Source: CBFGRU01 sp965651255
GTDB lineage: Bacteria; Planctomycetota; Phycisphaerae; Phycisphaerales; SM1A02
Direction: 5' to 3'
DNA length: 7,680 nt
Assembly (NCBI GenBank): GCA_965651255.1
Contig: CBFGRU010000153.1
Span: 1 to 7,680 of the forward strand
The notes beneath the pieces are model-generated. The model had not been told where the DNA came from. It searched no databases and worked only from the letters and a program-made list of their open reading frames with translations. A program made the translations under genes and the position numbers. Numbering within the stretch: position 1 is the stretch's first letter; every line of letters starts with the position of its first letter. Of the stretch, positions 1 through 5,978 are shown piece by piece.

Positions 1-1
1 C

Positions 2-2086
2 GTTCCCCCCGGCTACACCAATTCGGGAAATCGGATTGTGTATCACGATCCCGGCCATCCGAGCGATGCTGAGTATGACCCGATTCTGATTGTTCAGGTG
101 GCGAACCCGTTTGATCGAACGATCGATCTGACCGCCATGGGAATCACGGTCGGCGTGTTCGGTCATTTTGCTTCATTGGACGGAACAATTCGGCCGGGCG
201 CTGCCAAGAACTTCTACTTCTTTAATGATGAATCAGTGCCCGAACTGCTCGATGCCTTCAACCTCGCGGATAATCCGGAGTTTGAGCCACCGAGCATGAT
301 GGCGTTCAATCCAGTGCCTGACCGCGATGATTTTGACAACGGCAATGAAGAAATCGCGCTGGAGATTTTCCGCACGGTTCAGGATGAGAACGGGGTAAAC
401 GTCGCCGTACTCATCGACCGCATGGACATCCATGCGGACGATGACCTGATGGTCCCGACGGCCCAGCAGGAAGACGTCGAGTTTGGTATCGAAGTTACCG
501 ATCTGGACACCAATCGACCGCCAACCTTCCCGGTCGCACCACCGCCGCCGGGTGTTGGTGCGACATGGCCCGGCCAGGACATCGAAGCTGATTCGCATTG
601 GATTCAGTGGGTGCGGGTTTCTCGAGATTGGCGCGAAACAGCGGTTTCTGATCCGATGGACCCCGATACCGGCATGACGGATGATGCTGACCCTGCTATA
701 CGGTCGCCGAGATACATTTTCTCCTCACGTACCATTGAGCCGGGCCCAGCGAATGGCAGGCGTTTTGATGCGCTCAACGACTTGCCGGATGAATGGCTGG
801 AGAGTCCACAGGATCTTGCCGTCGGAAGTGACTTTTACAAACCGACGAAGTTCTCTTCCCGATGGAAAGATGTTGGGACCACAGAGCCGGAAGTCGAAAC
901 CGACTTCGCGCTCCAGATGTTGCAGAAGAACGCCGACTTCGAACAGATTGGCGAGTTACTCCATGTTTGGAAGTTTGGTCATCAGCTGCGGTTCCAGCCC
1001 GGTACGAATACCCTTGATGCGGCGGGAACCGACCGAGGAACGGCGATTACCTTCTCAGAGTTCATGACCGTTCCGCCTCTCGTGGGCGATGATTATCGTG
1101 TCAATCGACTGCGCATGGTGCCTGAAGAGTTTGAAGACGATGCCAACTCACGAACGACCGAGATCGGCGCTGTTGTGGGCGGAGTTGATCGTACGGGAAG
1201 CATTGTGAACGAGACGATGCCACGATTGCCCGCTGGCGTACGTATTCTCGATCTCTTCGTGCTGGATGGATTTGGTCAGAATCCGGTTGATTTCGACGGG
1301 AGTGGAACCATTGATCTTGCCGAGCAAGAGGCACAACGATTCCGCAATGCTCGTGGGTTCACTGGCGAACCATTACAGGGCTTGATCAACGTCAACACCG
1401 CGCCTCGTGAGGTGCTTCGCGCATTGCCGCAATGGCGTAGTCTGGTGCACCGTACGGACAACATGATTCGCAGCACGCGACTCCCTGAAGCAGTCGAGTT
1501 GTATCGCGATAAGCGGCGCCGTCCCCCCGGCGACATGACCTATCCGACATATGCTGGTCGAGGCATCAACGTCGGTGGCGCACTCGAGCACATTGAAGAA
1601 ATGCGTTCCGAGTTTGGATTCGCGAGCGCTGCTGAGGTGAATCTTCTGACGCGGCCGGCATCGCTTGCCGGTGGTGAACGTGAAGCGGCGTTCAATCGGA
1701 GCTTCACCGTGGAATATGCCGCGAGGAATCCGTTCCGCGACAGTTCCGGCACGCTGATATCCACGGTTGATGTGTCAACGGATCTTCAACACCGCTTTGA
1801 TGACACTGGGGCTTTCATCGGCTTTGATCAGGTCGCCGAAGACGCGGAGGAGAGTGCGTTGCTTTACGCCGGAGCGTCCAACCTGATCACATCGACCAGT
1901 GACGTCTTTACGGTTTACATGCAGGTGCGAACGTTCCGCCGCAACCCGATTACGGGTCAATGGAACGCGCTTGACCCGGAACACATCATCGACGACTCGC
2001 GATATGTCATGGTCGTTGATCGGAGCAATGTGAACCAGCCTGGTCAGGAACCGCGCATTCTGTTGTTCGAGAAGATCCGCGAATAA
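2..2086 (+). CDS. GspK-like (type II secretion minor-pseudopilin-related) large protein, 5' end outside window
   Basis: The reading frame is open from the left edge, so the GTG at 38 is probably not the true start; about 695 residues are visible. Residue numbers below count from that GTG. The best landmark is INVNTAPREVLRALP at 450-464. It matches the helix-hairpin-helix-like INxNTAxxEVLxALP segment of GspK, the pseudopilin at the tip of type II secretion pseudopili. Just before it, residues 418-429 (DFDGSGTIDLAE) form a canonical EF-hand loop with D1, D3, S5, G6, D9 and E12. Large planctomycete and verrucomicrobial GspK-like proteins often have an acidic DxDxDG stretch at this place. The N-terminal part (VQVANPFDRTIDL ... 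TIRPGAAKNF) weakly resembles a beta-sandwich of lamin-tail type. A later SNLITSTSDVFTVYMQV segment is a strand-rich C-terminal module. I see no cysteine, and the protein is rich in Asp/Glu, consistent with an exported location. The prepilin signal peptide would be upstream of the window. Family assignment is fairly good; the exact role is inferred. Confidence 0.72.
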   Translation, partial: VPPGYTNSGNRIVYHDPGHPSDAEYDPILIVQVANPFDRTIDLTAMGITVGVFGHFASLDGTIRPGAAKNFYFFNDESVPELLDAFNLADNPEFEPPSMMAFNPVPDRDDFDNGNEEIALEIFRTVQDENGVNVAVLIDRMDIHADDDLMVPTAQQEDVEFGIEVTDLDTNRPPTFPVAPPPPGVGATWPGQDIEADSHWIQWVRVSRDWRETAVSDPMDPDTGMTDDADPAIRSPRYIFSSRTIEPGPANGRRFDALNDLPDEWLESPQDLAVGSDFYKPTKFSSRWKDVGTTEPEVETDFALQMLQKNADFEQIGELLHVWKFGHQLRFQPGTNTLDAAGTDRGTAITFSEFMTVPPLVGDDYRVNRLRMVPEEFEDDANSRTTEIGAVVGGVDRTGSIVNETMPRLPAGVRILDLFVLDGFGQNPVDFDGSGTIDLAEQEAQRFRNARGFTGEPLQGLINVNTAPREVLRALPQWRSLVHRTDNMIRSTRLPEAVELYRDKRRRPPGDMTYPTYAGRGINVGGALEHIEEMRSEFGFASAAEVNLLTRPASLAGGEREAAFNRSFTVEYAARNPFRDSSGTLISTVDVSTDLQHRFDDTGAFIGFDQVAEDAEESALLYAGASNLITSTSDVFTVYMQVRTFRRNPITGQWNALDPEHIIDDSRYVMVVDRSNVNQPGQEPRILLFEKIRE

Positions 2087-2087
2087 C

Positions 2088-2109
2088 CAGGCAGTCAGGT
2101 TGCCTGTTT
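2088..2109 (+). terminator. Weak hairpin directly after the GspK-like stop codon
   Basis: A perfect 6-bp stem, CAGGCA (2088-2093) and TGCCTG (2101-2106), encloses a 7-nt loop and is followed by only three T. It begins two bases after the TAA stop at 2084-2086. Alone it would be a poor terminator. It probably protects the 3' end or helps the stronger hairpin downstream. Confidence 0.35.
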
Positions 2110-2125
2110 CGAGTGTCATCCTATA

Positions 2126-2171
2126 CCGCGCCCCGTCACGCTCATCCACGGACTGGGGCGCGGCTTTTTTT
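2126..2171 (+). terminator. Intrinsic terminator of the GspK-like gene
   Basis: A perfect 9-bp GC-rich stem, CCGCGCCCC (2126-2134) with GGGGCGCGG (2155-2163), is followed by C and seven T (2165-2171). This is a textbook Rho-independent terminator for plus-strand transcription. On the minus strand no U-tract follows the stem, so it should not efficiently stop transcripts arriving from uppS. Confidence 0.85.
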
Positions 2172-2202
2172 GAAGGGATAGCGCACACGACAGGTTGTTA
2201 CA

Positions 2203-2979
2203 TCACGACTCATCCGAGAGGCCGCCAAATCGCCGTTCTCGAGCCGAATACTCACGCAATGCCTCGTGCAGAGTCTCGCGGGAAAAGTCCGGCCATAGCA
2301 CATCCGTCACATAGAGTTCTGCGTAACTGGCCTGCCACAGTAGATAGTTGCTCAGCCGGTACTCACCAGCGGTACGGATGATCAGATCAGGATCGGGAAG
2401 GCCAGCGGTATACAGATGTTGCGATACCAACTCCTCGGTGATGTCGCTGAGTTCAAGCTCACCGTTCTTGATCTTCTCGGCCATGATTCGAACGGCATCG
2501 GTCATTTCGGTTCTGGAGCCGTAGTTGAGCGCGAGACAGAGAGTCAGTCCCGTGCAATCGGCTGTTGCATTGGCGCATGCATCGATCTGTTCCAGTACCG
2601 GCTGGGGTAGTCCCTCCCGACGCCCAATCTGCCTGAATCGCACATTGTTTTGAAGCATCTCTGAACGCTCGTGGATCAGGTACTCCTGGCACAGCATCAT
2701 CAGCGCGCCAACTTCATCCTGCGGCCTCTTCCAGTTCTCAATTGAAAAGGAGTACAACGTCAGCACATCGATTCCCAGACGTGCGCACTCGGTTACGATT
2801 TCACGAACGGACCTGGCGCCCGCACGGTGACCCTCAATTCGTGGACGCTGCTGCAGTTGAGCCCAGCGCCCATTCCCATCCATGATGACCGCGATGTGTC
2901 GTGGTAATCGTGCTGTAGTGTCAGCATGGGCTTGCGCGGGTTCCGGTGATCGCGGCGTGGTCGGGGTAAGGTGCGTCAT
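2203..2979 (-). CDS. uppS: Isoprenyl transferase / (di-trans,poly-cis) undecaprenyl diphosphate synthase
   Basis: This cis-prenyltransferase condenses isopentenyl diphosphate units onto farnesyl diphosphate. It makes the C55 lipid carrier used for peptidoglycan, O-antigen and other exported glycans, and acts at the cytoplasmic membrane face. The 258-residue length fits the family. Visible signatures are HIAVIMDGNGRWA with the metal/diphosphate-binding Asp34, EGHRAG with His51, YSFSIENWKRP at 76-86, RTAGEYRLSN starting at Arg202, and WQASYAELYVTDVLWPDF with Glu221. The usual RTSGE is RTAGE here, a conservative change. The first 25 residues are a Pro/Ala/Thr-rich extension with no clear function. 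No clear Shine-Dalgarno precedes the ATG. The gene begins 32 bp after the purA stop, which suggests co-transcription with purA. None of the frequent uppS neighbours (cdsA, dxr, frr) is beside it. Confidence 0.95.
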   Translation of the reverse strand: MTHLTPTTPRSPEPAQAHADTTARLPRHIAVIMDGNGRWAQLQQRPRIEGHRAGARSVREIVTECARLGIDVLTLYSFSIENWKRPQDEVGALMMLCQEYLIHERSEMLQNNVRFRQIGRREGLPQPVLEQIDACANATADCTGLTLCLALNYGSRTEMTDAVRIMAEKIKNGELELSDITEELVSQHLYTAGLPDPDLIIRTAGEYRLSNYLLWQASYAELYVTDVLWPDFSRETLHEALREYSARERRFGGLSDES

Positions 2980-3011
2980 GCAAAGAGTCTATCGAATGCG
3001 TTGGATGTGTC

Positions 3012-4376
3012 TCAGGCCGGGATTGCCTCGTTGCTTGAAATCAGCGTTTGCGTTCGTTCGGGTCCGACGCTGACAATGGAGATCGGAATTCCGATGATTT
3101 CTTCGATTCGTTGCAAGTACGCCCGGGCATTCTCCGGAAGCGATCGCCTCTCGGAGACGTCAATGATCTCTTCCTCCCAACCGGGGAGAGTCTCGAACAC
3201 GGGCTCCGCTTCTCCGAGTAATTCTGCATCGGGCAGAAAGCGGTCGGAAGTCCTGCCATCCTTCATGCGGTAAGCCGTGCAGATGCGCAGCTCGTTCAGC
3301 CCGGAGAGGACATCAAGACACATACATGCCGCTTCGGTGACACCGCACACCATCGCACTGTACCGAACCGCGACCAGGTCGAGCCACCCGCACCGACGGG
3401 GGCGACCGGTTGTCGTTCCGTACTCGCGCCCTCGTTCACGAATACGTTCGCCGATCGGTCCGAGTTCCTCCGACGGAAAGGGGCCCGCTCCAACGCGCGT
3501 GGTGTACGCTTTCATGATGCCCACCACGCGCTGAATGTGCCGGCCGGGAACACCTGTCCCTGATGGAATACCGAGGGTGGAACAATGAGAACTCGTTACG
3601 TAGGGAAATGTGCCGTGGTCAATATCCAGAAGACATGCATTGGCACCTTCGAACAATACAGCTCGGTTCGCTGAGATTGCCTCGTGCAGGAAGTACGTCG
3701 TATCGTGAACAAACGGTGCAAGGCGCTCGCCATACTCGGCGTACTCTTCTGCCAATGCATCGGGGTCGAGCGGGGGAGCAGAAACGCCAAGAGCTGAGAG
3801 CTCCGCGGACCTCAATCGACAGACGAGTTGCAGTTTGGAAAGCAGCCGCTTTCGATCTACAAGGTCGGCCATCCGAATCGCGGTAGAGCGTTGCACCTTG
3901 TCTGCATAGCACGGTCCGATTCCACGTTTGGTAGTTCCGATTGAGAGATCCTGGCCAGTGTCGCCCGCCGAGCGAGTAAGCACCTCTTCCAATGCCGCGT
4001 CATGAATCTTGTGATACGGCATGACCACATGCGCACGATTTGATATCACGAGATTATCGGTGAAGGTGAATCCACGAGCGCGGAGTCCATCCATCTCCGC
4101 CAGGAGGGTCTCCGGATCAATGACGACGCCATTGGCGATGACACAGGCCTTTCCTCCCGAAAGAATCCCCGATGGAATCTGGTGCAACGCATAGCGCTCA
4201 TTCCCAATGACTACCGTGTGTCCTGCGTTGGCTCCGCCGTTGTATCGAACGACAACATCATGTCTTGCGGTGAGGTAGTCAACAATCTTGCCTTTTCCTT
4301 CATCTCCCCATTGAAGGCCGACAACCGCCGTATGACGGGAAGGTGATCCGTGAATTCCGGGCATGGTGAGATTCAT
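3012..4376 (-). CDS. purA: Adenylosuccinate synthetase
   Basis: PurA couples GTP hydrolysis to joining IMP and aspartate into adenylosuccinate, the first committed step to AMP, in the cytoplasm. The 454-residue length is slightly above the usual 420-440 because of an N-terminal stretch of about 15 residues. Signatures are the P-loop QWGDEGKGK with catalytic Asp25, GGANAGHT with catalytic His53, TTKRGIGPCYADK at 148-160, LLDIDHGTFPYVTSS, KAYTTRVGAGPFPSE, and TTGRPRRCGWLDL at 322-334. At the IMP-contact position where E. coli has Gln224 the protein has Asn246 (FEGANA), and RRCGW replaces the common RRTGW; both are typical of eukaryotic enzymes. The Lys of the TKxD guanine-binding motif is Cys353; some other bacterial PurA proteins also lack it, so this does not imply inactivity. 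Met5 (codon 4362-4364) is an alternative start, with AAGGA (4376-4380) 11 nt ahead; the first ATG overlaps that site and has no clear one of its own. Confidence 0.96.
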   Translation of the reverse strand: MNLTMPGIHGSPSRHTAVVGLQWGDEGKGKIVDYLTARHDVVVRYNGGANAGHTVVIGNERYALHQIPSGILSGGKACVIANGVVIDPETLLAEMDGLRARGFTFTDNLVISNRAHVVMPYHKIHDAALEEVLTRSAGDTGQDLSIGTTKRGIGPCYADKVQRSTAIRMADLVDRKRLLSKLQLVCRLRSAELSALGVSAPPLDPDALAEEYAEYGERLAPFVHDTTYFLHEAISANRAVLFEGANACLLDIDHGTFPYVTSSHCSTLGIPSGTGVPGRHIQRVVGIMKAYTTRVGAGPFPSEELGPIGERIRERGREYGTTTGRPRRCGWLDLVAVRYSAMVCGVTEAACMCLDVLSGLNELRICTAYRMKDGRTSDRFLPDAELLGEAEPVFETLPGWEEEIIDVSERRSLPENARAYLQRIEEIIGIPISIVSVGPERTQTLISSNEAIPA

Positions 4377-4380
4377 CCTT
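4376..4380 (-). promoter_or_regulatory. Candidate Shine-Dalgarno bearing on the purA start
   Basis: On the minus strand AAGGA (4380 to 4376) runs into the first purA ATG (4376-4374), so it cannot serve that codon. It lies 11 nt upstream of the second in-frame ATG at 4364-4362. That spacing is long but usable and favours the shorter 450-residue protein. Confidence 0.4.
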
Positions 4381-4427
4381 CGCGCAGCGCGATGAGGAGA
4401 AGACGGTCATCCAAGGTGCGAAAACGG

Positions 4428-4456
4428 AGTGTAGGTTCGTCTCTGCGCACCGCCAA
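4428..4456 (-). promoter_or_regulatory. Possible sigma-70-type promoter for purA-uppS
   Basis: On the minus strand TTGGCG (4456-4451) and TACACT (4433-4428) are separated by exactly 17 nt. Each matches four of six consensus bases. The expected transcript start is about 45 nt upstream of the purA ATG. It would let purA-uppS be expressed independently of the peroxiredoxin gene. Such matches occur by chance, so this is a modest candidate. Confidence 0.3.
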
Positions 4457-4535
4457 TGAAACCGCGCAAGTGAACTGTTTGCTGAACGGGCAACTCGCCC
4501 TCGGGCCACGAGCCGCAGAGTAAAGCGTTCCCTTA

Positions 4536-5171
4536 TCAACGATTGGGCTGGGGCGTGTAGCGCAGATAGGGCTTGACTTCTGTAAAGCCCTTTGGAAACT
4601 TCGCTGGTATCTCTTCATTCTTCACCGCTGGGACGATGATGCAATCGTCACCATCACGCCAGTTCGCAGGTGTTGCGACCTGGTAGTTCGCGGTCAGTTG
4701 AAGCGAGTCAATGACTCGGAGCAACTCATCAAAGTTTCGCCCGGTTGATGCAGGATAGGTGAGCGTCAGTTTGACCTTCTTGTCCGGTCCGATCACGAAG
4801 ACCGAACGAACCGTCATCTTGTCTGTTGCGTTCGGATGTATCATGCCGTAAAGATTGGCCACCGTGTGATCCGGGTCGGCAATGATCGGATAACTCACGG
4901 TCGTTCGTTGCGTCTCGTTAATGTCCTTGATCCACTCGCGGTGTGATTCGACAGGATCCACACTGATGGCAATCACCCGAACATCTCGCTTCTCAAACTC
5001 TGGCAAGATCCGCGACATCGTGCCCAACTCGGTTGTGCAGACCGGCGTGAAATCTGCTGGATGGGAGAACAAGACCCCCCAGCTATCGCCCAACCAGTCA
5101 TGAAACCGAATTGGGCCAGTCGTCGTGTCGGCCGAGAAGTCCGGTGCAACGTCACCAAGGCGAAGCGACAT
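4536..5171 (-). CDS. Prx6-type (1-Cys) peroxiredoxin
   Basis: This thiol peroxidase reduces hydrogen peroxide, alkyl hydroperoxides and possibly peroxynitrite in the cytosol. With the start at 5171 it has 211 residues. HPADFTPVCTTELG carries the peroxidatic Cys45 in the PxxxTxxC active site, and Arg122 (VRSVFVIGP) is the usual second active-site residue. The C-terminal TPANWRDGDD and KPYLRYTPQP segments are characteristic of the Prx6 subfamily rather than AhpC/Prx1. A second cysteine, Cys177, sits in the C-terminal domain; whether it resolves Cys45 cannot be judged from sequence. An in-frame ATG four codons upstream (5183) gives 215 residues. The 5171 ATG is preferred because GGAG lies 6 nt before it and MSLRLGDVAPDF is the typical family N-terminus. 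purA follows on the same strand after 159 bp. Confidence 0.95.
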   Translation of the reverse strand: MSLRLGDVAPDFSADTTTGPIRFHDWLGDSWGVLFSHPADFTPVCTTELGTMSRILPEFEKRDVRVIAISVDPVESHREWIKDINETQRTTVSYPIIADPDHTVANLYGMIHPNATDKMTVRSVFVIGPDKKVKLTLTYPASTGRNFDELLRVIDSLQLTANYQVATPANWRDGDDCIIVPAVKNEEIPAKFPKGFTEVKPYLRYTPQPNR

Positions 5172-5177
5172 GTCATT

Positions 5178-5181
5178 CTCC
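5178..5181 (-). promoter_or_regulatory. Shine-Dalgarno deciding the peroxiredoxin start
   Basis: On the minus strand GGAG (5181 to 5178) is followed by 6 nt and then the ATG at 5171-5169. The upstream ATG at 5183 overlaps this site and has no purine-rich motif of its own, so translation most likely begins at 5171. Confidence 0.6.
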
Positions 5182-5242
5182 ATTGTGCAGGCGGTGATTC
5201 AATTGCCTTAGGGTGCCTTCTGGGCTGCGAAGGCAAGGTTCG

Positions 5243-5262
5243 GGTATGAAGTGGATCATACC
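5243..5262. promoter_or_regulatory. Perfect inverted repeat over the likely peroxiredoxin promoter (candidate operator)
   Basis: GGTATGA (5243-5249) and TCATACC (5256-5262) form a perfect 7-bp dyad with a 6-bp spacer, a geometry common for dimeric repressors or activators. It overlaps the candidate extended -10 on the minus strand and would cover the start site. It lies between the divergent peroxiredoxin and zinc-ribbon genes. The regulator is unknown. Confidence 0.4.
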
Positions 5263-5263
5263 A
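5255..5263 (-). promoter_or_regulatory. Possible extended -10 promoter of the peroxiredoxin gene
   Basis: On the minus strand the sequence TGGTATGAT (5263 to 5255) is an extended -10 element: TGn followed by TATGAT, five of six matches to TATAAT. No good -35 is seen at 16-18 nt, as is usual for extended -10 promoters. The leader to the 5171 start would be roughly 75-80 nt. Confidence 0.35.
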
Positions 5264-5391
5264 GTTGCAGCGGCTCCAAACGCCAAGGTCCATTGAGGAA
5301 TCTGCCGTCCGAGTCCACCTCGGCTCAAGTAGAGAATGCATATGGCCGATAGGGCAGGAATGAGCGGTGCTATTCTCCGTGCCGCAGTCAC

Positions 5392-5396
5392 AGGAG
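5392..5396 (+). promoter_or_regulatory. Shine-Dalgarno deciding the zinc-ribbon gene start
   Basis: AGGAG at 5392-5396 is followed by 8 nt and then an in-frame GTG at 5405. The upstream in-frame ATG codons (5336, 5342, 5360) have no comparable site. This supports the short protein beginning at the GTG. Confidence 0.6.
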
Positions 5397-5404
5397 CGTG
5401 CCTG

Positions 5405-5611
5405 GTGCCTGAACAAACTATTCGCATCATGTGCCCGCATATGAACTGTCGCCGTGTACTCGGCGTTCCCATCAGTGCCCGTGGAAAGCTAGTGCGGTGT
5501 CGGAGCTGTGGAACCAACATCCGGATACCCGCTGGCCCATCAAGTAGCCAGCAGTCTTCCTCGGGCACCGGAACTCGAAATGACACACAGTCAGGCGAGA
5601 AGGCCGCCTGA
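5405..5611 (+). CDS. Small zinc-ribbon protein, planctomycete type
   Basis: This 68-residue protein (GTG start) is not recognised as a named gene. Near the N-terminus it carries a ribbon, CPHMNCRRVLGVP then RGKLVRCRSCGTNIRIP: one CX4C knuckle and one CX2C knuckle about 16 residues apart. This is the CPxC...VP...GxxVRCxxCxxxxxVP pattern found at the front of many planctomycete proteins of unknown role, though the first knuckle is usually CX2C. The last 23 or so residues are a Ser/Gly/Thr-rich, probably disordered tail. No membrane segment is seen. It is divergent from the peroxiredoxin gene and monocistronic, because its terminator overlaps the stop codon. Zinc binding is inferred; nucleic-acid or protein binding cannot be distinguished. 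A longer form from ATG 5336 (91 residues) is possible but has no good ribosome-binding site. Confidence 0.75.
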   Translation: MPEQTIRIMCPHMNCRRVLGVPISARGKLVRCRSCGTNIRIPAGPSSSQQSSSGTGTRNDTQSGEKAA

Positions 5612-5622
5612 CTGTTTCTTTC
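5588..5622 (+). terminator. Intrinsic terminator overlapping the zinc-ribbon stop codon
   Basis: A perfect 10-bp stem, CAGTCAGGCG (5588-5597) with CGCCTGACTG (5605-5614), has a 7-nt loop and is followed by TTTCTTTC. The TGA stop (5609-5611) lies in the 3' arm and the last codons form the 5' arm. A ribosome terminating here would cover the hairpin. Confidence 0.75.
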
Positions 5623-5978
5623 AGCTGCACCTGAGGCAGGCCAGTTCACTTCAATTCCTGGGTGTTCATTATGCAACGGGCTGCGTTTCATCCACTACGC
5701 GTCACGCCTGGCGCTGGCGTAACGCCTTGCACATGCTCCGAGGTTGAATCCGCAAGACATGGCAAGTCACGAACGAATTCGGCTGACTGCAAGCTGAGAA
5801 TTGAGTAACGCTGATGGCGTGATGAGAAGTGACCGCAAACACGCTACACTTTCGCGTGGACACCAAGTCATATCGACCTCTGGACGGCCATCAGCGCAAA
5901 GCCAGTGGTTGTTGCTCCCACCTCGAATCTGCCGGACCACCCATGGCGTGTCGCCACAACTTCGTGTGATGATGCTGC
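5623..5978. other. Gene-free stretch between the zinc-ribbon gene and hemW
   Basis: No open frame here has a convincing start, ribosome-binding site or recognisable protein. It contains an imperfect hairpin at 5699-5725. It also has a -10-like TACACT at 5845-5850 flanked by CACGC (5840-5844) and GCGTG (5854-5858) but lacking a -35. Any hemW promoter must lie here; I cannot place it with confidence. No tRNA or known riboswitch pattern was recognised. Confidence 0.5.
5699..5725. repeat. Imperfect inverted repeat / hairpin in the intergenic region
   Basis: GCGTCACGCC (5699-5708) pairs with GGCGTAACGC (5716-5725) with one mismatch in ten and a 7-nt loop. No T-tract follows on the plus strand, so it is not a typical terminator. 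It could be an operator or an RNA structural element upstream of hemW. Confidence 0.3.

Noticed and set aside
681..1067. 128-residue plus-strand frame inside the GspK-like gene
   Set aside because: It lies wholly within the real coding frame, is rich in Arg/Ser/Cys as expected for an out-of-frame shadow, and has no domain.
4477..4505. GC-rich inverted segments (GGGC/GCCC, CTCG/CGAG) after the peroxiredoxin gene
   Set aside because: The stems are short and no T-tract follows on the minus strand, so I do not call a terminator between the peroxiredoxin gene and purA.
4300..4618. Two overlapping minus-strand frames between the peroxiredoxin and purA
   Set aside because: Both overlap the ends of well-supported genes in other frames, have no recognisable domain, and look like random Arg/Ser-rich shadows.
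5173..5691. Full-length 172-residue minus-strand frame
   Set aside because: Its N-terminal half is antisense to the better-supported zinc-ribbon gene and its terminator, it resembles no known family, and it has no ribosome-binding site. Only the C-terminal part is kept, as a low-interest finding.
5741..5752. GGTTGAATCC, resembling the T-loop of a tRNA
   Set aside because: It is one base short of the GGTTCGAATCC form, and no acceptor or anticodon stem could be folded around it.
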